Assembly (NCBI RefSeq): GCF_023715685.1
Contig: NZ_JAMBOQ010000003.1
Span: 868,001 to 932,000 of the forward strand
DNA length: 64,000 nucleotides
Direction: 5' to 3'
Origin: Priestia aryabhattai
Lineage (GTDB): Bacteria > Bacillota > Bacilli > Bacillales > Bacillaceae_H
Shown here: positions 35,834-44,803 of the stretch, one piece after another
How positions within the stretch are numbered: position 1 is the stretch's first letter
Layout of the letters: each line of letters starts with the position of its first letter
Notes under the pieces: model-generated
Told to the model about the DNA's origin: nothing
What the model saw: only the letters and a program-made list of their open reading frames with translations
Database searches by the model: none
Translations under genes and position numbers: made by a program

Positions 35834-36031
35834 ATGGCAAAGGAATTAGCTATGCACGAAACGCTAGAAGTTCATGAAATCTTAACGCTTAAAACCTCAT
35901 GTGTAACAAAAGGAACAGCGATGCTGGAATTGGTAGAGGATGAGAATTTAAAAAAGATTCTTGAAGAAGATGTTCAAACATCTACTGAAGCGATTAAAGA
36001 ATTGAAAAAAATCTTAAAGAAAGCTCAATAA
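35834..36031 (+). CDS. small spore-coat CotF-like protein
   Basis: 65 residues, helical and acidic, starting MAKELAMHETLEVHEILTLK; this resembles the short CotF-family or YraG-like spore coat proteins of Bacillus. RBS CAAGGAGG. The next gene, also CotF-like, begins 18 bp downstream, so the pair is an operon. Role in the spore is inferred from family only. Confidence 0.65.
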   Translation: MAKELAMHETLEVHEILTLKTSCVTKGTAMLELVEDENLKKILEEDVQTSTEAIKELKKILKKAQ

Positions 36032-36048
36032 ATAGGAGGGGTAGAAAA

Positions 36049-36346
36049 ATGGCCACTAAAAGTACTCTTACTAAAACATTAGATGATCTTGCAATTGCGA
36101 CTGATTTATTATTATCAGCTAAAAATGGTGTACGAACATATGCGGTAGCGCTTACAGAAACGGCGACGCCCGACGCCCGAAGTTCGAAAGGTATTAAAAA
36201 AGCAATTAGATAAAGCCATCGAGCTTCATGAAAAGATTGCCCAATATATGATTGATAATGAAATGTATCATGCCTATGATGTAGAAGAACAAGTAAATCA
36301 CGATTTAGAAAAGGCAGATAAAGCGTTAGATTTAGCGAAAGGTTAA
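36049..36346 (+). pseudogene. CotF-like coat protein broken by a 7-bp tandem duplication
   Basis: ATG 36049 has AGGAGGGG upstream. The frame encodes MATKSTLTKTLDDLAIATDL ... then meets GACGCCC twice in a row (36165-36178), shifts and ends at TAA 36211-36213 after 54 residues. Removing one copy restores a 96-residue protein continuing TPEVRKVLKKQLDKAIELHE ... to TAA 36344-36346. The remaining sequence is otherwise intact, so the duplication is probably recent or reversible. Confidence 0.75.
36165..36178. repeat. 7-bp tandem duplication (GACGCCC twice)
   Basis: A direct repeat inside the coat gene. It is GC-rich compared with its surroundings and is the cause of the frameshift. Confidence 0.9.
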
Positions 36347-36348
36347 CT

Positions 36349-36384
36349 AAAATTCCCCTCTGACAATAGAGGGGGAATTTTTTT
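36349..36384 (+). terminator. terminator of the CotF-like operon
   Basis: AAATTCCCCTC pairs with GAGGGGGAATTT and is followed by T7. Confidence 0.9.
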
Positions 36385-36703
36385 GAGGAAAATTATTTAA
36401 TTTAACACCATAAATTAAATGCTTAATCCGAAACTCCTTCTATGGCAATTATATGGTTAGAAAGAAAAGAACATAAGAGAGTTAAGGTTACATAAAAAAT
36501 TCTTTTTCGATATGTCTAAAGAGGAAAAGAAGTCTATATTCTATTCCCTTGAAAGTAGATAATCCAACCTATTTTATACAATATTTAGCTGATGGTTTGA
36601 AGTCTTTTATCCTATATCTGAATAGATTGGTTTTAATTGGCTGATGAAGGATACACCTATTAGTAGAACGACATATTCTATGGGGACAGAGGAGGAGAAA
36701 ATA

Positions 36704-37030
36704 GTGAAAGAAATTAAAGTAGCAGAAAATAGTGGTCAGGCAAATAAGTTTATTGAAGAGTTTTTTGCCAACGGGTTTAGTAAAAGTGAAATTTATTTGT
36801 TGACCTATAATAAAGAGCGCTCGGAATATTTAACAAATACAACAAATACAAAAGAATATCGAGCTTCTGAACAAGGAATTTTTGAATCTGCAGTTAATAA
36901 GTTATTTTCTCGTGAAGATGAACTTCATTCTAAAATGGCCTCTTTAGGTTTAACCCAAGAAGAAGCTAAACAATGTGTCGGTGAAATGAAACAAGAACGT
37001 ATAATAATTATTGCAAAAAAAGATATGTAA
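36704..37030 (+). CDS. YflT-family general stress protein
   Basis: 108 residues from GTG 36704, which follows GAGGAGG; the in-frame start at 36644 has no RBS. The DUF1269/YflT-like part covers IKVAENSGQANKFIEEFFANG and ends with ERIIIIAKK. B. subtilis YflT is induced by SigB. GTTTTA-N13-GGATAC at about 36631-36655 is a weak match to a SigB promoter. Function unknown. Confidence 0.75.
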   Translation: MKEIKVAENSGQANKFIEEFFANGFSKSEIYLLTYNKERSEYLTNTTNTKEYRASEQGIFESAVNKLFSREDELHSKMASLGLTQEEAKQCVGEMKQERIIIIAKKDM

Positions 37031-37216
37031 TGGTTTTCCCTTGCAATAACTTTTGAAGAAACTAAGTAATCGAAAAAAATTAGTAAATCTTACTAGCATG
37101 TTGCTTTATATATAATATTTGTTCTTCTGTACGAATGTTTTATGAATCGGAAAGATACTGAACTAAAAGTATTTTACTAGAGTCGTTTACTAATCTCATA
37201 TGGAGGTGAAAGGATA

Positions 37217-37405
37217 ATGATTCAATTTTTTGGTATCCACATAGGGACGTTATACTTTCCTACAAGTATCCTTCTAATTACTTTGTTAGTTCTAGTAGGT
37301 TTTATTATCTATTTTCTTAGTAGAAGAAAAAGAAATAGAGATCAAACGATTCATTCAAATGAGAATAGGGTAAAGGAGAAAAGAGGAAAAGACAAAACTC
37401 TGTAA
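37217..37405 (+). CDS. small membrane protein, 62 residues
   Basis: ATG 37217 with TGGAGGTGAAAGGA upstream. One long hydrophobic segment (about 10-35) is followed by a strongly basic tail (SRRKRNRDQ...), giving a type of small membrane-anchored cationic peptide common in Bacillus. No family recognised. Confidence 0.55.
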   Translation: MIQFFGIHIGTLYFPTSILLITLLVLVGFIIYFLSRRKRNRDQTIHSNENRVKEKRGKDKTL

Positions 37406-37447
37406 ATAATCTAAAAGAAGAATTAATATATTTCGTCATCAAAAGAA

Positions 37448-37543
37448 TTGCAGTTTGAAGTGAAAGTAGATCATCCTAATCCTATAGTTCCTGATACAGC
37501 CTTACACCATGATTTAACCCGTAAGAAAGTATTATCTAAATAA
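37448..37543 (+). pseudogene. gene remnant (tail of a lost gene)
   Basis: The frame QFEVKVDHPNPIVPDTALHH ... runs to TAA 37541-37543 with no RBS or proper start and is directly followed by a terminator. I could not identify the parent family. Confidence 0.35.
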
Positions 37544-37552
37544 ATGCAGAGA

Positions 37553-37590
37553 GGGCCCTTGAATTTATTTCCAAGGGTCGTTTTTATTTT
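37553..37590 (+). terminator. terminator
   Basis: GGGCCCTTG pairs with CAAGGGTC, followed by TTTTTATTTT. Confidence 0.8.
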
Positions 37591-37755
37591 ATTCTGTAAA
37601 GAACAGACGAATTTTTAATCTTCTATTTTCTTACTATTTCTTATTTATAAATTCAAAGGGAACTTTATTATCGTTTTTTAACATCTTAAACAAGCAATTG
37701 AACCCTTGATAAATTTGAAATAGTAGTCTAATCTTCATATGAAGGAGTGAAAATT

Positions 37756-38529
37756 ATGAATGAAAACATTTCGGGTATCGATTATCGGGAAGTCATTGAA
37801 TATGCGTTAGATCCACTTATTATTCATTCAAATCATAAGATTATATATGTTAACCACGCAGCTGAACATTTTTTTAGAGGAAAAAGGGAAGATATCATAG
37901 GTGCAAGTCCTTTAGATATATTTCAAGAAACATCTAAGGCAGCAATAAGGAAAAGAATCCAATCTGCTTATGAGCGCCCAGCAGAGCTCATTGAGGAAAC
38001 CATATTTAGAATGGATGGAACCACCGTTAATGTTGAATTATATTGTCATCCCTTGCTACTGAGAGATAAAAAAGTAATCCAAACCTATGTGAGAGATATT
38101 ACGGTAAGAAAAGAGAGTGAAACAAGACAAAAAGAAATAATAAAGCAAATAAATGAACTGTCTACAACACTTGTTCCTCTTTTAGAGGGAATCGCTGTAC
38201 TTCCCTTAGTAGGATCTATAGATAAGGAAAGAGCAAACCAACTTTTAATGGCTGTTCCAGTAAAAGTGCAGACACAAAATATAAAGTGTTTAATTATAGA
38301 CTTTTCAGGTATTTATACACTGGATTCAATTGTAACGGAGCATCTTTTTAAAATTAATAGCGTTATGTCACTACTTGGAGTGCAATGTATCTTAACCGGA
38401 TTAAGACCAGAATTATCTCGCTCTGCTGTACAGCTAGGTATTAATTTAGATTCTACCCCGACAATGGCTACTGTAAAAAATGCACTTCATTTTTTAGGAA
38501 TTACTTCTAGTAAATACCCTGTAAAATGA
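37756..38529 (+). CDS. PAS-STAS stressosome-type protein (RsbR paralogue)
   Basis: 257 residues: an N-terminal PAS sensor (about 15-125, IIYVNHAAEHFFRGKREDIIG) and a C-terminal STAS domain (about 140-250). The STAS part matches RsbR proteins (LIIDFSGIY...HLFKIN...LLGVQCILTGLRPEL), but the two usual phosphorylated Thr positions read Ser (LDSIV and LSRSAV). RBS GAAGGAG before ATG 37756. It probably feeds a SigB-type stress pathway; the signal sensed is unknown. Confidence 0.8.
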   Translation: MNENISGIDYREVIEYALDPLIIHSNHKIIYVNHAAEHFFRGKREDIIGASPLDIFQETSKAAIRKRIQSAYERPAELIEETIFRMDGTTVNVELYCHPLLLRDKKVIQTYVRDITVRKESETRQKEIIKQINELSTTLVPLLEGIAVLPLVGSIDKERANQLLMAVPVKVQTQNIKCLIIDFSGIYTLDSIVTEHLFKINSVMSLLGVQCILTGLRPELSRSAVQLGINLDSTPTMATVKNALHFLGITSSKYPVK

Positions 38530-38825
38530 AAATAACTAAAGTAACTTTTACATTTTTAAAGATACATATTATATAAATCTTTAAATGGTATTAGACCTTT
38601 TACAGGAATTTTCTAATGAAAGGAATAATGGCGGCATCTTTACGGTTTCGTGCTGTTTTAAATATTTCTGAGTAAGTTTTTTAAATTAAATTTGTATCTT
38701 GTATACATTAGAAAAACAAAAGAAACTCCTGGTATATGTTCAGGAGTTTCTTTTGTTTAAAATAACATATTGTGCGTTCGCACGTTTGTTAAATAAAAGG
38801 TAGAAGAATCATTAAATTGCTTTCT
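38530..38825. other. intergenic region with a terminator
   Basis: The only feature is a 16-bp stem with T-rich end at 38713-38758, which ends the PAS-STAS gene and perhaps the convergent gene. Confidence 0.7.
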
Positions 38826-39038
38826 TCAGTTTAAAATCTTGTATAAAGCTTCAGAAGCGTTATCTATATCATAATCGGTATAATTTAAGGTGCTTTGATC
38901 CGTAAGTGTAGTGATTTGAAAAATCTTAGATGCTTTACAATACGACAATTCCAGTACTTCAGGAATGGTATGAGTAATAGCACTATCCTCATATTGAACA
39001 AGAGTATAAAGCGTTTTTTTTATTTCAAGTATATTCAT
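38826..39038 (-). CDS. small protein resembling DUF1797 (YkuJ-like)
   Basis: 70 residues from ATG 39038 (AAAGAGGTAC upstream). The C-terminal pattern YDIDNASEALYKIL and the length recall YkuJ-like DUF1797 proteins, but similarity is weak. An earlier in-frame ATG at 39089 lacks an RBS. Confidence 0.5.
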   Translation of the reverse strand: MNILEIKKTLYTLVQYEDSAITHTIPEVLELSYCKASKIFQITTLTDQSTLNYTDYDIDNASEALYKILN

Positions 39039-39177
39039 AAAAGTACCTCTTTCCATTATAAGGAAATCCAGGGTACAAAGAGACCACATAATTTAAATTT
39101 ATGTTCTTTCTCCATTATAACATATGAACGTGTAGAAAAATACCTGCCCAGAACGGACAGTATAGTATGGTAACTGC

Positions 39178-39227
39178 AATAAAGCCCTAAAAGTGTTTAA
39201 TCGACGCTTCTTAGGGCTTTATTTCTG
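39178..39227. terminator. bidirectional terminator
   Basis: AATAAAGCCCTAA and TTAGGGCTTTATT are perfect complements with a 20-base loop. Confidence 0.75.
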
Positions 39228-39252
39228 TCGATAATTATGAATCGCTTTTTTA

Positions 39253-39750
39253 TTAAGCAGGATAGCCTCCTGTTGGCGGCGGCCATGCTCCGTTTAACCT
39301 TCTCATAACGCCAATTTCACCTAGATGATAACTGTTGTGAGAAGCAATGTTACGCAGTAATCCCCCTGGGGTTTCACTTGGCCAAGCATCCAGAGATTCT
39401 TCAATTGCTAATGTATTGGCTAGGTGACAAGCTTCGTCAATTCCATCACAAAAATGCTGGATCATCTTTTTCCAATCTTCCTCATCAAGCGGGGCTGGAT
39501 GTTGGGGCCAGCTTTCACTCACACTTTTCGGTTTTTCAGGGTTTTCTCCTTTAGCAAGAGCAAGTAAAAAGTCTTGCCAATAGCTCATATGCTTCACTAA
39601 TTGATAAATAGAATAAGGTAATTCCTTTTGTTTATGTGAAGCAAGTTCCATATTAATATCAATTATTGCGTTAATCGTTGGAAGATGCCCTCTTTCACCT
39701 CGCAGTGATTTGATAAGTGCATCACGAAATGCTGTATTCGTTTGTGTCAT
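39253..39750 (-). CDS. DinB-family protein
   Basis: 165 residues from ATG 39750. Metal-site histidines lie in LVKHMSYW and in ASHNSYHLGEIGVMRR. The C-terminal WPPPTGG is typical of a subgroup of Bacillus DinB proteins. The RBS (AAAGG) is 13 bp away and weak. Function unknown; relatives include bacillithiol transferases. Confidence 0.8.
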   Translation of the reverse strand: MTQTNTAFRDALIKSLRGERGHLPTINAIIDINMELASHKQKELPYSIYQLVKHMSYWQDFLLALAKGENPEKPKSVSESWPQHPAPLDEEDWKKMIQHFCDGIDEACHLANTLAIEESLDAWPSETPGGLLRNIASHNSYHLGEIGVMRRLNGAWPPPTGGYPA

Positions 39751-39984
39751 GTTTTTTTTTCGGCCTTTCTTTTCAAAGTAATAAGCTTGTAACAGTCTAA
39801 CACAAACCAGTTTAATATATGTACTTCCGCGATTATGAAAATACAAAATTCCAAACAATAGGTGGAATGTGTTTGTGCGCATACAAATTTACAAATAGAC
39901 GATTTTTCGTTTATAAGCCACCTTTGTATCATGAAATATGGTTTAATATAAAATATATAGAAATAACTAGAAAAAGGTACCTTT

Positions 39985-40275
39985 ATGGAAAGTGAAAAAG
40001 ACTATGTAATTTTGAGAAAGACTATAACCACCTTTTCTACAAGTTTTATTGTAGCTTACCTCTTGGCAATAACAGGTCCGGTTCTACAATTAATTGAGGG
40101 AGAAGAACTTTCATATAATACGGGAAATGGCATGGTAGGATGGTTGCTCGTATACCTTTTTTATGTAGGTGCAATCATTGCAGTATACGGAAAGAAAGCA
40201 AATAGATTATCAAATTTAATTAACGCTAAAAACTATCAAATAGAGTTAGAGTTTGATGGAGATAAATATTTTTAA
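39985..40275 (+). CDS. small membrane protein, 96 residues
   Basis: AAAAAGG precedes ATG 39985. Two hydrophobic segments (about 17-37 and 50-67), then a polar tail ending LEFDGDKYF. No family recognised. Confidence 0.55.
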   Translation: MESEKDYVILRKTITTFSTSFIVAYLLAITGPVLQLIEGEELSYNTGNGMVGWLLVYLFYVGAIIAVYGKKANRLSNLINAKNYQIELEFDGDKYF

Positions 40276-40514
40276 TCCTTGAAGAGGTGAGACTCCCTTC
40301 AAGGCATAGAAGGAGAATGTTTAGTGTACTCAAAGTACTATTGTGATGGCAAGTGATATAACCAATAATCCAATGACTCATTACACTGTTACTATTTACC
40401 AATAACCAACTATAGCAATGGACGGTCGATGACCAATACCTCCTTGTTTTTAACTCCTTCTATGGTGCCCTTACTTATAAGTTAAGTAAGGGCCTTATTT
40501 ATCTTATTTTTATA

Positions 40515-40826
40515 TTAAAAAACTTTAAGTATAATAACACCTGTAATAATAAGAGTAACGGAGATTATCTTTCTTGTGTTTTTGGATTCCTTAAATATAT
40601 AAATACCTAACAGCGTTGTACTAGCAATCGTCAGCCCTGCCCATATAGCAAAAACGATCCCCATTTCAAAATAGCGTGTTGTTAGAGAAATAAAATAGAT
40701 ACAAGTAATGAACAGCAAGAATGCACCTATTGTGGGAAAAGTTTGTCTAAAGCCTTTAGATAGTTTTACACACATTTGTCCTGAAATGCCTAAAACTAAA
40801 CCGATCGTTAAGAATACGTATCCCAT
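40515..40826 (-). CDS. SMR efflux subunit lacking the conserved Glu
   Basis: 103-residue four-helix small multidrug resistance protein. The membrane Glu that binds drug and protons in EmrE (Glu14) is replaced: the aligned segment is LVLGISGQ, while the partner has IILEVIAV. Start and partner stop overlap by one base (TAATG), so both are translated together and probably form a heterodimer such as EbrAB or YkkCD. No substrate can be inferred. Confidence 0.85.
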   Translation of the reverse strand: MGYVFLTIGLVLGISGQMCVKLSKGFRQTFPTIGAFLLFITCIYFISLTTRYFEMGIVFAIWAGLTIASTTLLGIYIFKESKNTRKIISVTLIITGVIILKVF

Positions 40827-41164
40827 TATGTTGTCATCCTTTCTTTAGAATTCGCTTTAATGTTAAGAGAAGCCGCACCGATTATAATAAGAGAAACTCC
40901 TAAGATTTTAGATAAGGAAATGGTTTCATCAAAAAAAATAATACCTGTGACAACAACAAGTACGGTTGCTCCTCCTGCATACAAAGCGCTGGCTACTCCT
41001 ACTTCACCTTTGGCGTTAAGTAGCATATAAGCAGCAATGGAAGAACAATAAAATAGTATTGCAAAAACAGTAGGAACAAAGTTTGTGAATCCATTTGTGA
41101 GATTTAGAAAAAATACTGCGATTACCTCTAAGATAATGGCAAGAGACAATAATAAATAAAACAA
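40826..41164 (-). CDS. SMR efflux subunit with the conserved Glu
   Basis: 112 residues, four helices, with the drug/proton-binding Glu in IILEVIAVFFLNLTNGF. It is the upstream partner of the 40515 subunit. Divergent from a LysR gene at 41353, which is the likely regulator. Confidence 0.85.
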   Translation of the reverse strand: MFYLLLSLAIILEVIAVFFLNLTNGFTNFVPTVFAILFYCSSIAAYMLLNAKGEVGVASALYAGGATVLVVVTGIIFFDETISLSKILGVSLIIIGAASLNIKANSKERMTT

Positions 41165-41352
41165 TCAGATTTCCTCCTTTCAGTAACCTCATTTTAAGAA
41201 CTTTACGTAATTCCTACTAACTAGTTTTAGTAGCGCTCGAATGTCATTATTTTATCTAGGGATTAATATCTTGTAAAATAATGATAAATGATTGTAGATA
41301 TCATTATCATTAATACCTAAATGAATGAATGTAAGTGGAAAGGAGGGTGTTT

Positions 41353-42240
41353 ATGGAAGTAGAAGATATACGTATATTTATGGCTGTGGCAGAATACGGC
41401 AGTGTAAGCCTTGCTGCTGATAAGCTAGGTTATGTCCAACCAAATGTAACAGCACGCATTCGATCTCTTGAACGGAAAATTGGACACCCACTGTTTCATC
41501 GTCACAGACGTGGAATGACATTAAATGTAGAAGGTCGAAAACTTTTAATTTATGGAGAACAAATGATGAGGCTAATGGATGAAATATACAAAGCGTTTCA
41601 AGATGAGCGTAACCTCGTTGGATCATTATGTATTGGATTAGTTGAAACTGTAGTAGGGTTTCCTGAAATTATTTCTTCCTATCATAATAAGTACAAAAAT
41701 GTAGATATTTCTCTAGTATCAGGAGTAAGTACACAATTAATAGAGAAAGTTCTTAAGTTCCAATTAGATGGCGCATTTGTAGCAGAACCAGTAAATGTGT
41801 CAACGCTTGATCAAATTCCGGCTTTTGATGAAGAAATTGTACTTGTATGTAGTGCAAATGAAAAAGGTAAGAAACAGATTCAGTCTGCCAGAGAGTTAAT
41901 ACACTTACCATTCATTTTATTTAATGAAGGCTGCCAATATAGAGAAAGGCTACAGCAATGGTTAAAAGACGAACAGATAGTATCGCCAAAAATTATGGAA
42001 TTTGCTACACTTGAAACGATTATGGGGACAGTAGTTTCTGGGCTTGGTGTGACACTTATAGCCCGGTCATTGGCGGAAAAATATGAGAGGGAAGGGTTAG
42101 TACAACTTTTTTCAATACCCAAATCTTACAGAAATCTTAGAATTGTGTATGTTCGTCGTTGCGACTCTTATCTAGGAGTAACTGAGCGTGAATTTATAAA
42201 TACAATCAATGAGGTAAGAGAAAGGAAAAAACAGAAATAA
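41353..42240 (+). CDS. LysR-family regulator, divergent to the SMR pair
   Basis: 295 residues from ATG 41353 (AAAGGAGG upstream; the GTG at 41335 overlaps it). HTH at GSVSLAADKLGYVQPNVTARI; substrate domain from about 85. Its divergent placement next to the SMR genes suggests that it controls them. Confidence 0.85.
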   Translation: MEVEDIRIFMAVAEYGSVSLAADKLGYVQPNVTARIRSLERKIGHPLFHRHRRGMTLNVEGRKLLIYGEQMMRLMDEIYKAFQDERNLVGSLCIGLVETVVGFPEIISSYHNKYKNVDISLVSGVSTQLIEKVLKFQLDGAFVAEPVNVSTLDQIPAFDEEIVLVCSANEKGKKQIQSARELIHLPFILFNEGCQYRERLQQWLKDEQIVSPKIMEFATLETIMGTVVSGLGVTLIARSLAEKYEREGLVQLFSIPKSYRNLRIVYVRRCDSYLGVTEREFINTINEVRERKKQK

Positions 42241-42317
42241 AAGACTGTTTTTTTATAAATAACTTTTTCCTTTGGGCTATGTTTAGTATGAATGTACCAA
42301 GTATTAATTGGAACGGT

Positions 42318-42347
42318 AAAAGTGAGCTTTCTAGCTCACTTTTTAAT
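42318..42347 (+). terminator. terminator after LysR
   Basis: AAAAGTGAGCT/AGCTCACTTTT with a four-base loop. Confidence 0.9.
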
Positions 42348-42536
42348 ATCTACTAAAGAGGATTATGTTATCTAACTTTTTATATGGCATATCCTTATTT
42401 ATCCATGATAACATATTTTAATTAGCTATCCATTTCCAAACTAGAAATGTTTTGTATAAATCTTATAACATTTGTCTTCTGAAAATTACACACTTTTACA
42501 GACGTATTTGGTAGACTACTATCTTACGGTATTTTA

Positions 42537-42719
42537 ATGAAGCTTACTTCTTATTCAAAATTAAAATTAGCTATAGAAGAGTTGATATCTGAAGAATGGT
42601 TTAGAGATTTATATAAAGCCCCATCTTACAACACTGCTATTTGGAAGAGTAAAGAGATAAAGAAAAATCAAAAACACTCAATGGAATTTATTAGTCTTGT
42701 CAAAGAGTTAACCAAATAA
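42537..42719 (+). CDS. hypothetical protein, 60 residues
   Basis: An ATG at 42537 has no clear Shine-Dalgarno. The product is charged and contains two Trp residues (EEWFRDLYKAPSYNTAIWK). It may be a real small gene or a remnant. Confidence 0.3.
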   Translation: MKLTSYSKLKLAIEELISEEWFRDLYKAPSYNTAIWKSKEIKKNQKHSMEFISLVKELTK

Positions 42720-42823
42720 ATGATGCCACTTCTGCTTCTTAGTAGAGGCTTTTTTATAAACAAGATTTCCGATAATCGGTTTTATGTGAATTAGAAAGTG
42801 CACATATATGTTATTGTATTGCT

Positions 42824-43060
42824 TGAAGAAAATTGTTAATATAAAAATATAATTATGAGAGGACTGATGGATGGATAATGATTAACTAATCTATATTTTC
42901 ATTTGAAATAAATAACCTCAAAATACAAAATATAGGGTTAGTCTGGCCATTTTTATAAATCAGTTTATACTTCATTTGTCATAATTCCAGTGGCAAATAA
43001 GCACTTATTTACTATAAGTGAAAGACTAATCTTTCCAATTGTAAATTGGGAGGATTTTTT
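42824..43060 (+). promoter_or_regulatory. probable promoter and transcription attenuator of the ABC-F gene
   Basis: A TATAAT-like box lies near 42849. Further down are a small hairpin (CACTTAT/ATAAGTG, about 43003-43021) and a 12-bp stem with T6 (43029-43061), which is an intrinsic terminator in front of the leader peptide. The arrangement of leader hairpins followed by a terminator is typical of antibiotic-induced attenuation. Confidence 0.45.
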
Positions 43061-43130
43061 ATTCTCTCATAGATAAGATGGATATCTTTTAATTCTGTAC
43101 CTCTAGCCTAATAATAAAGGAGAGAGAGAA

Positions 43131-43184
43131 ATGAGTAATTCAGACACTATTGTTACGCATGTAATACTCTGTATAAGTCGTTAA
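43131..43184 (+). CDS. 17-residue leader peptide of the ABC-F gene
   Basis: AAAGGAGAGAGAG precedes ATG 43131; the frame encodes MSNSDTIVTHVILCISR and ends at TAA 43182-43184, 95 bp before the ABC-F start. Its 3' end lies within a 14-bp stem (TACTCTGTATAAGT 43165-43178 with 43195-43208). Short ORFs of this type sense stalled ribosomes in erm and ABC-F leaders; this role is inferred. Confidence 0.55.
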   Translation: MSNSDTIVTHVILCISR

Positions 43185-43232
43185 TATCCATCAAACTTAT
43201 ACGGAGTAATTTAGAATGGATGGATGTGCCGA

Positions 43233-43272
43233 CTTTGTATAAAAAGTAAAAAGTGTTGATATACAAAGGAGG
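43233..43272 (+). promoter_or_regulatory. hairpin touching the ABC-F ribosome binding site
   Basis: CTTTGTATA (43233-43241) is complementary to TATACAAAG (43260-43268), which overlaps the start of AAAGGAGG (43265-43272). This could lower translation until leader translation rearranges the RNA. Confidence 0.5.
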
Positions 43273-43279
43273 AATTATC

Positions 43280-44758
43280 ATGTCAATGATACAAGTTCAA
43301 AATTTAACTTTTTCTTACCCAAGTAGCTTTGACAATATTTTTGAAGATGTAAACTTTCAAATAGATACGGATTGGAAACTTGGATTTATCGGTAGAAATG
43401 GCCGAGGTAAAACAACATTCTTTAATTTATTATTAGGAAATTATGAGTATAGTGGCGAAATCATTTCCTCGGTAGAATTTAATTATTTCCCTTATCCAGT
43501 TTCAGATAAAAGCAAGTATACTCATGAAATCTTAGAAGAGATTTGCTCCCAAGCAGAAGATTGGGAATTTCTTCGTGAAATATCCTGTCTAAATGTTGAT
43601 GCAGAGGTCATGTATCGACCCTTTGAAACATTATCAAATGGGGAACAAACAAAGGTGTTGCTTGCTGGACTTTTTTTGAATGAGGGTCAATTTCTATTGA
43701 TTGATGAGCCAACCAATCACCTAGACACTGACGCACGAAAGACAGTCTCTGATTATTTAAGGAAGAAAAAAGGGTTTATTTTAATTTCACATGACAGAAT
43801 CTTTTTAGATGGATGCGTGGATCATATCTTATCTATTAATAGAGCAAATATTGAAGTTCAAAGCGGGAACTATTCTTCTTGGAAGTTAAACTTTGATAGA
43901 CAGCAGGAGCACGAAGAGGCAACAAACCAACGTCTACAAAAAGACATTGGGAGATTAAAACAATCTTCAAAGCGTACAACAGGTTGGTCTAATCAAGTGG
44001 AATCTTCCAAAAATGGGACGACGAATTCGGGTTCTAAGTTGGATAAAGGTTTTGTAGGACATAAAGCAGCAAAGATGATGAAGAGAGCGAAGAACCTCGA
44101 ATCAAGGCAACAAAAAGCTATTGAGGAAAAGTCAAAGCTGCTAAAAAATGTAGAAAAAACCGAGTCTTTAAAATTAGAGCCATTAGAACTTCAAACAAAT
44201 GAATTGATTAATTTGACTGATGTTTCTGTTAAGTACGATGATCAAATAGTAAATAAGCCAATTAGCTTTAAAGTTGAACAAGGTGACCGTATTGTACTTG
44301 ATGGAAAGAATGGAAGGGGAAAAAGCAGTATTCTAAAACTAATTCTAGGAAAACCGATACATCATACAGGCTCAATCAAATTAAGTTCAGGTCTCATTAT
44401 TTCCTATGTTCAACAAGATACCTCTCATTTGAAAGGGATGTTATCGAAGTTTATTGAAGATCATGAGATTAATGAAACACTATTTAAATCTATCCTGCGT
44501 AAGATGGATTTTGACCGAATTCAATTTGAGAAAGATATATCTTATTATTCTGGTGGACAAAAGAAAAAGCTGCTTATAGCCAAAAGTTTATGTGAAAAAG
44601 CTCATTTGTATATTTGGGATGAACCATTAAATTTTATTGATATTTATTCCCGTATGCAGATTGAAGAGCTAATTCAAAGCTTTAATCCAACCATGGTTAT
44701 TGTTGAACATGATCAAGCATTTCAACAAACAGTTGCAACAAAAGTTATATCTATGTAG
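43280..44758 (+). CDS. ABC-F ribosomal protection protein, Lsa-like
   Basis: 492 residues with two ATP-binding cassettes: Walker A GRNGRGKTT and LLIDEPTNHLD in the first, GKNGRGKSS and WDEPLNFID in the second, joined by a long basic linker (about 195-315) that reaches the ribosome. No membrane part. The N-terminus MSMIQVQNLTFSYPSSFDNI is close to Lsa-type proteins, which dislodge lincosamides, pleuromutilins and streptogramin A from ribosomes. ATG 43280 follows AAAGGAGG by 7 bp. Leader peptide and hairpins upstream suggest drug-inducible expression. Confidence 0.88.
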   Translation: MSMIQVQNLTFSYPSSFDNIFEDVNFQIDTDWKLGFIGRNGRGKTTFFNLLLGNYEYSGEIISSVEFNYFPYPVSDKSKYTHEILEEICSQAEDWEFLREISCLNVDAEVMYRPFETLSNGEQTKVLLAGLFLNEGQFLLIDEPTNHLDTDARKTVSDYLRKKKGFILISHDRIFLDGCVDHILSINRANIEVQSGNYSSWKLNFDRQQEHEEATNQRLQKDIGRLKQSSKRTTGWSNQVESSKNGTTNSGSKLDKGFVGHKAAKMMKRAKNLESRQQKAIEEKSKLLKNVEKTESLKLEPLELQTNELINLTDVSVKYDDQIVNKPISFKVEQGDRIVLDGKNGRGKSSILKLILGKPIHHTGSIKLSSGLIISYVQQDTSHLKGMLSKFIEDHEINETLFKSILRKMDFDRIQFEKDISYYSGGQKKKLLIAKSLCEKAHLYIWDEPLNFIDIYSRMQIEELIQSFNPTMVIVEHDQAFQQTVATKVISM

Positions 44759-44803
44759 TCAAGTATGGAGAATTATTATAAATTAGTTTATTAAACTATA
44801 AGG

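Noticed and set aside
40277..40303. Hairpin CCTTGAAG/CTTCAAGG after the 39985 gene as a terminator
   Set aside because: It has a stem but no T tract, so termination is not supported.
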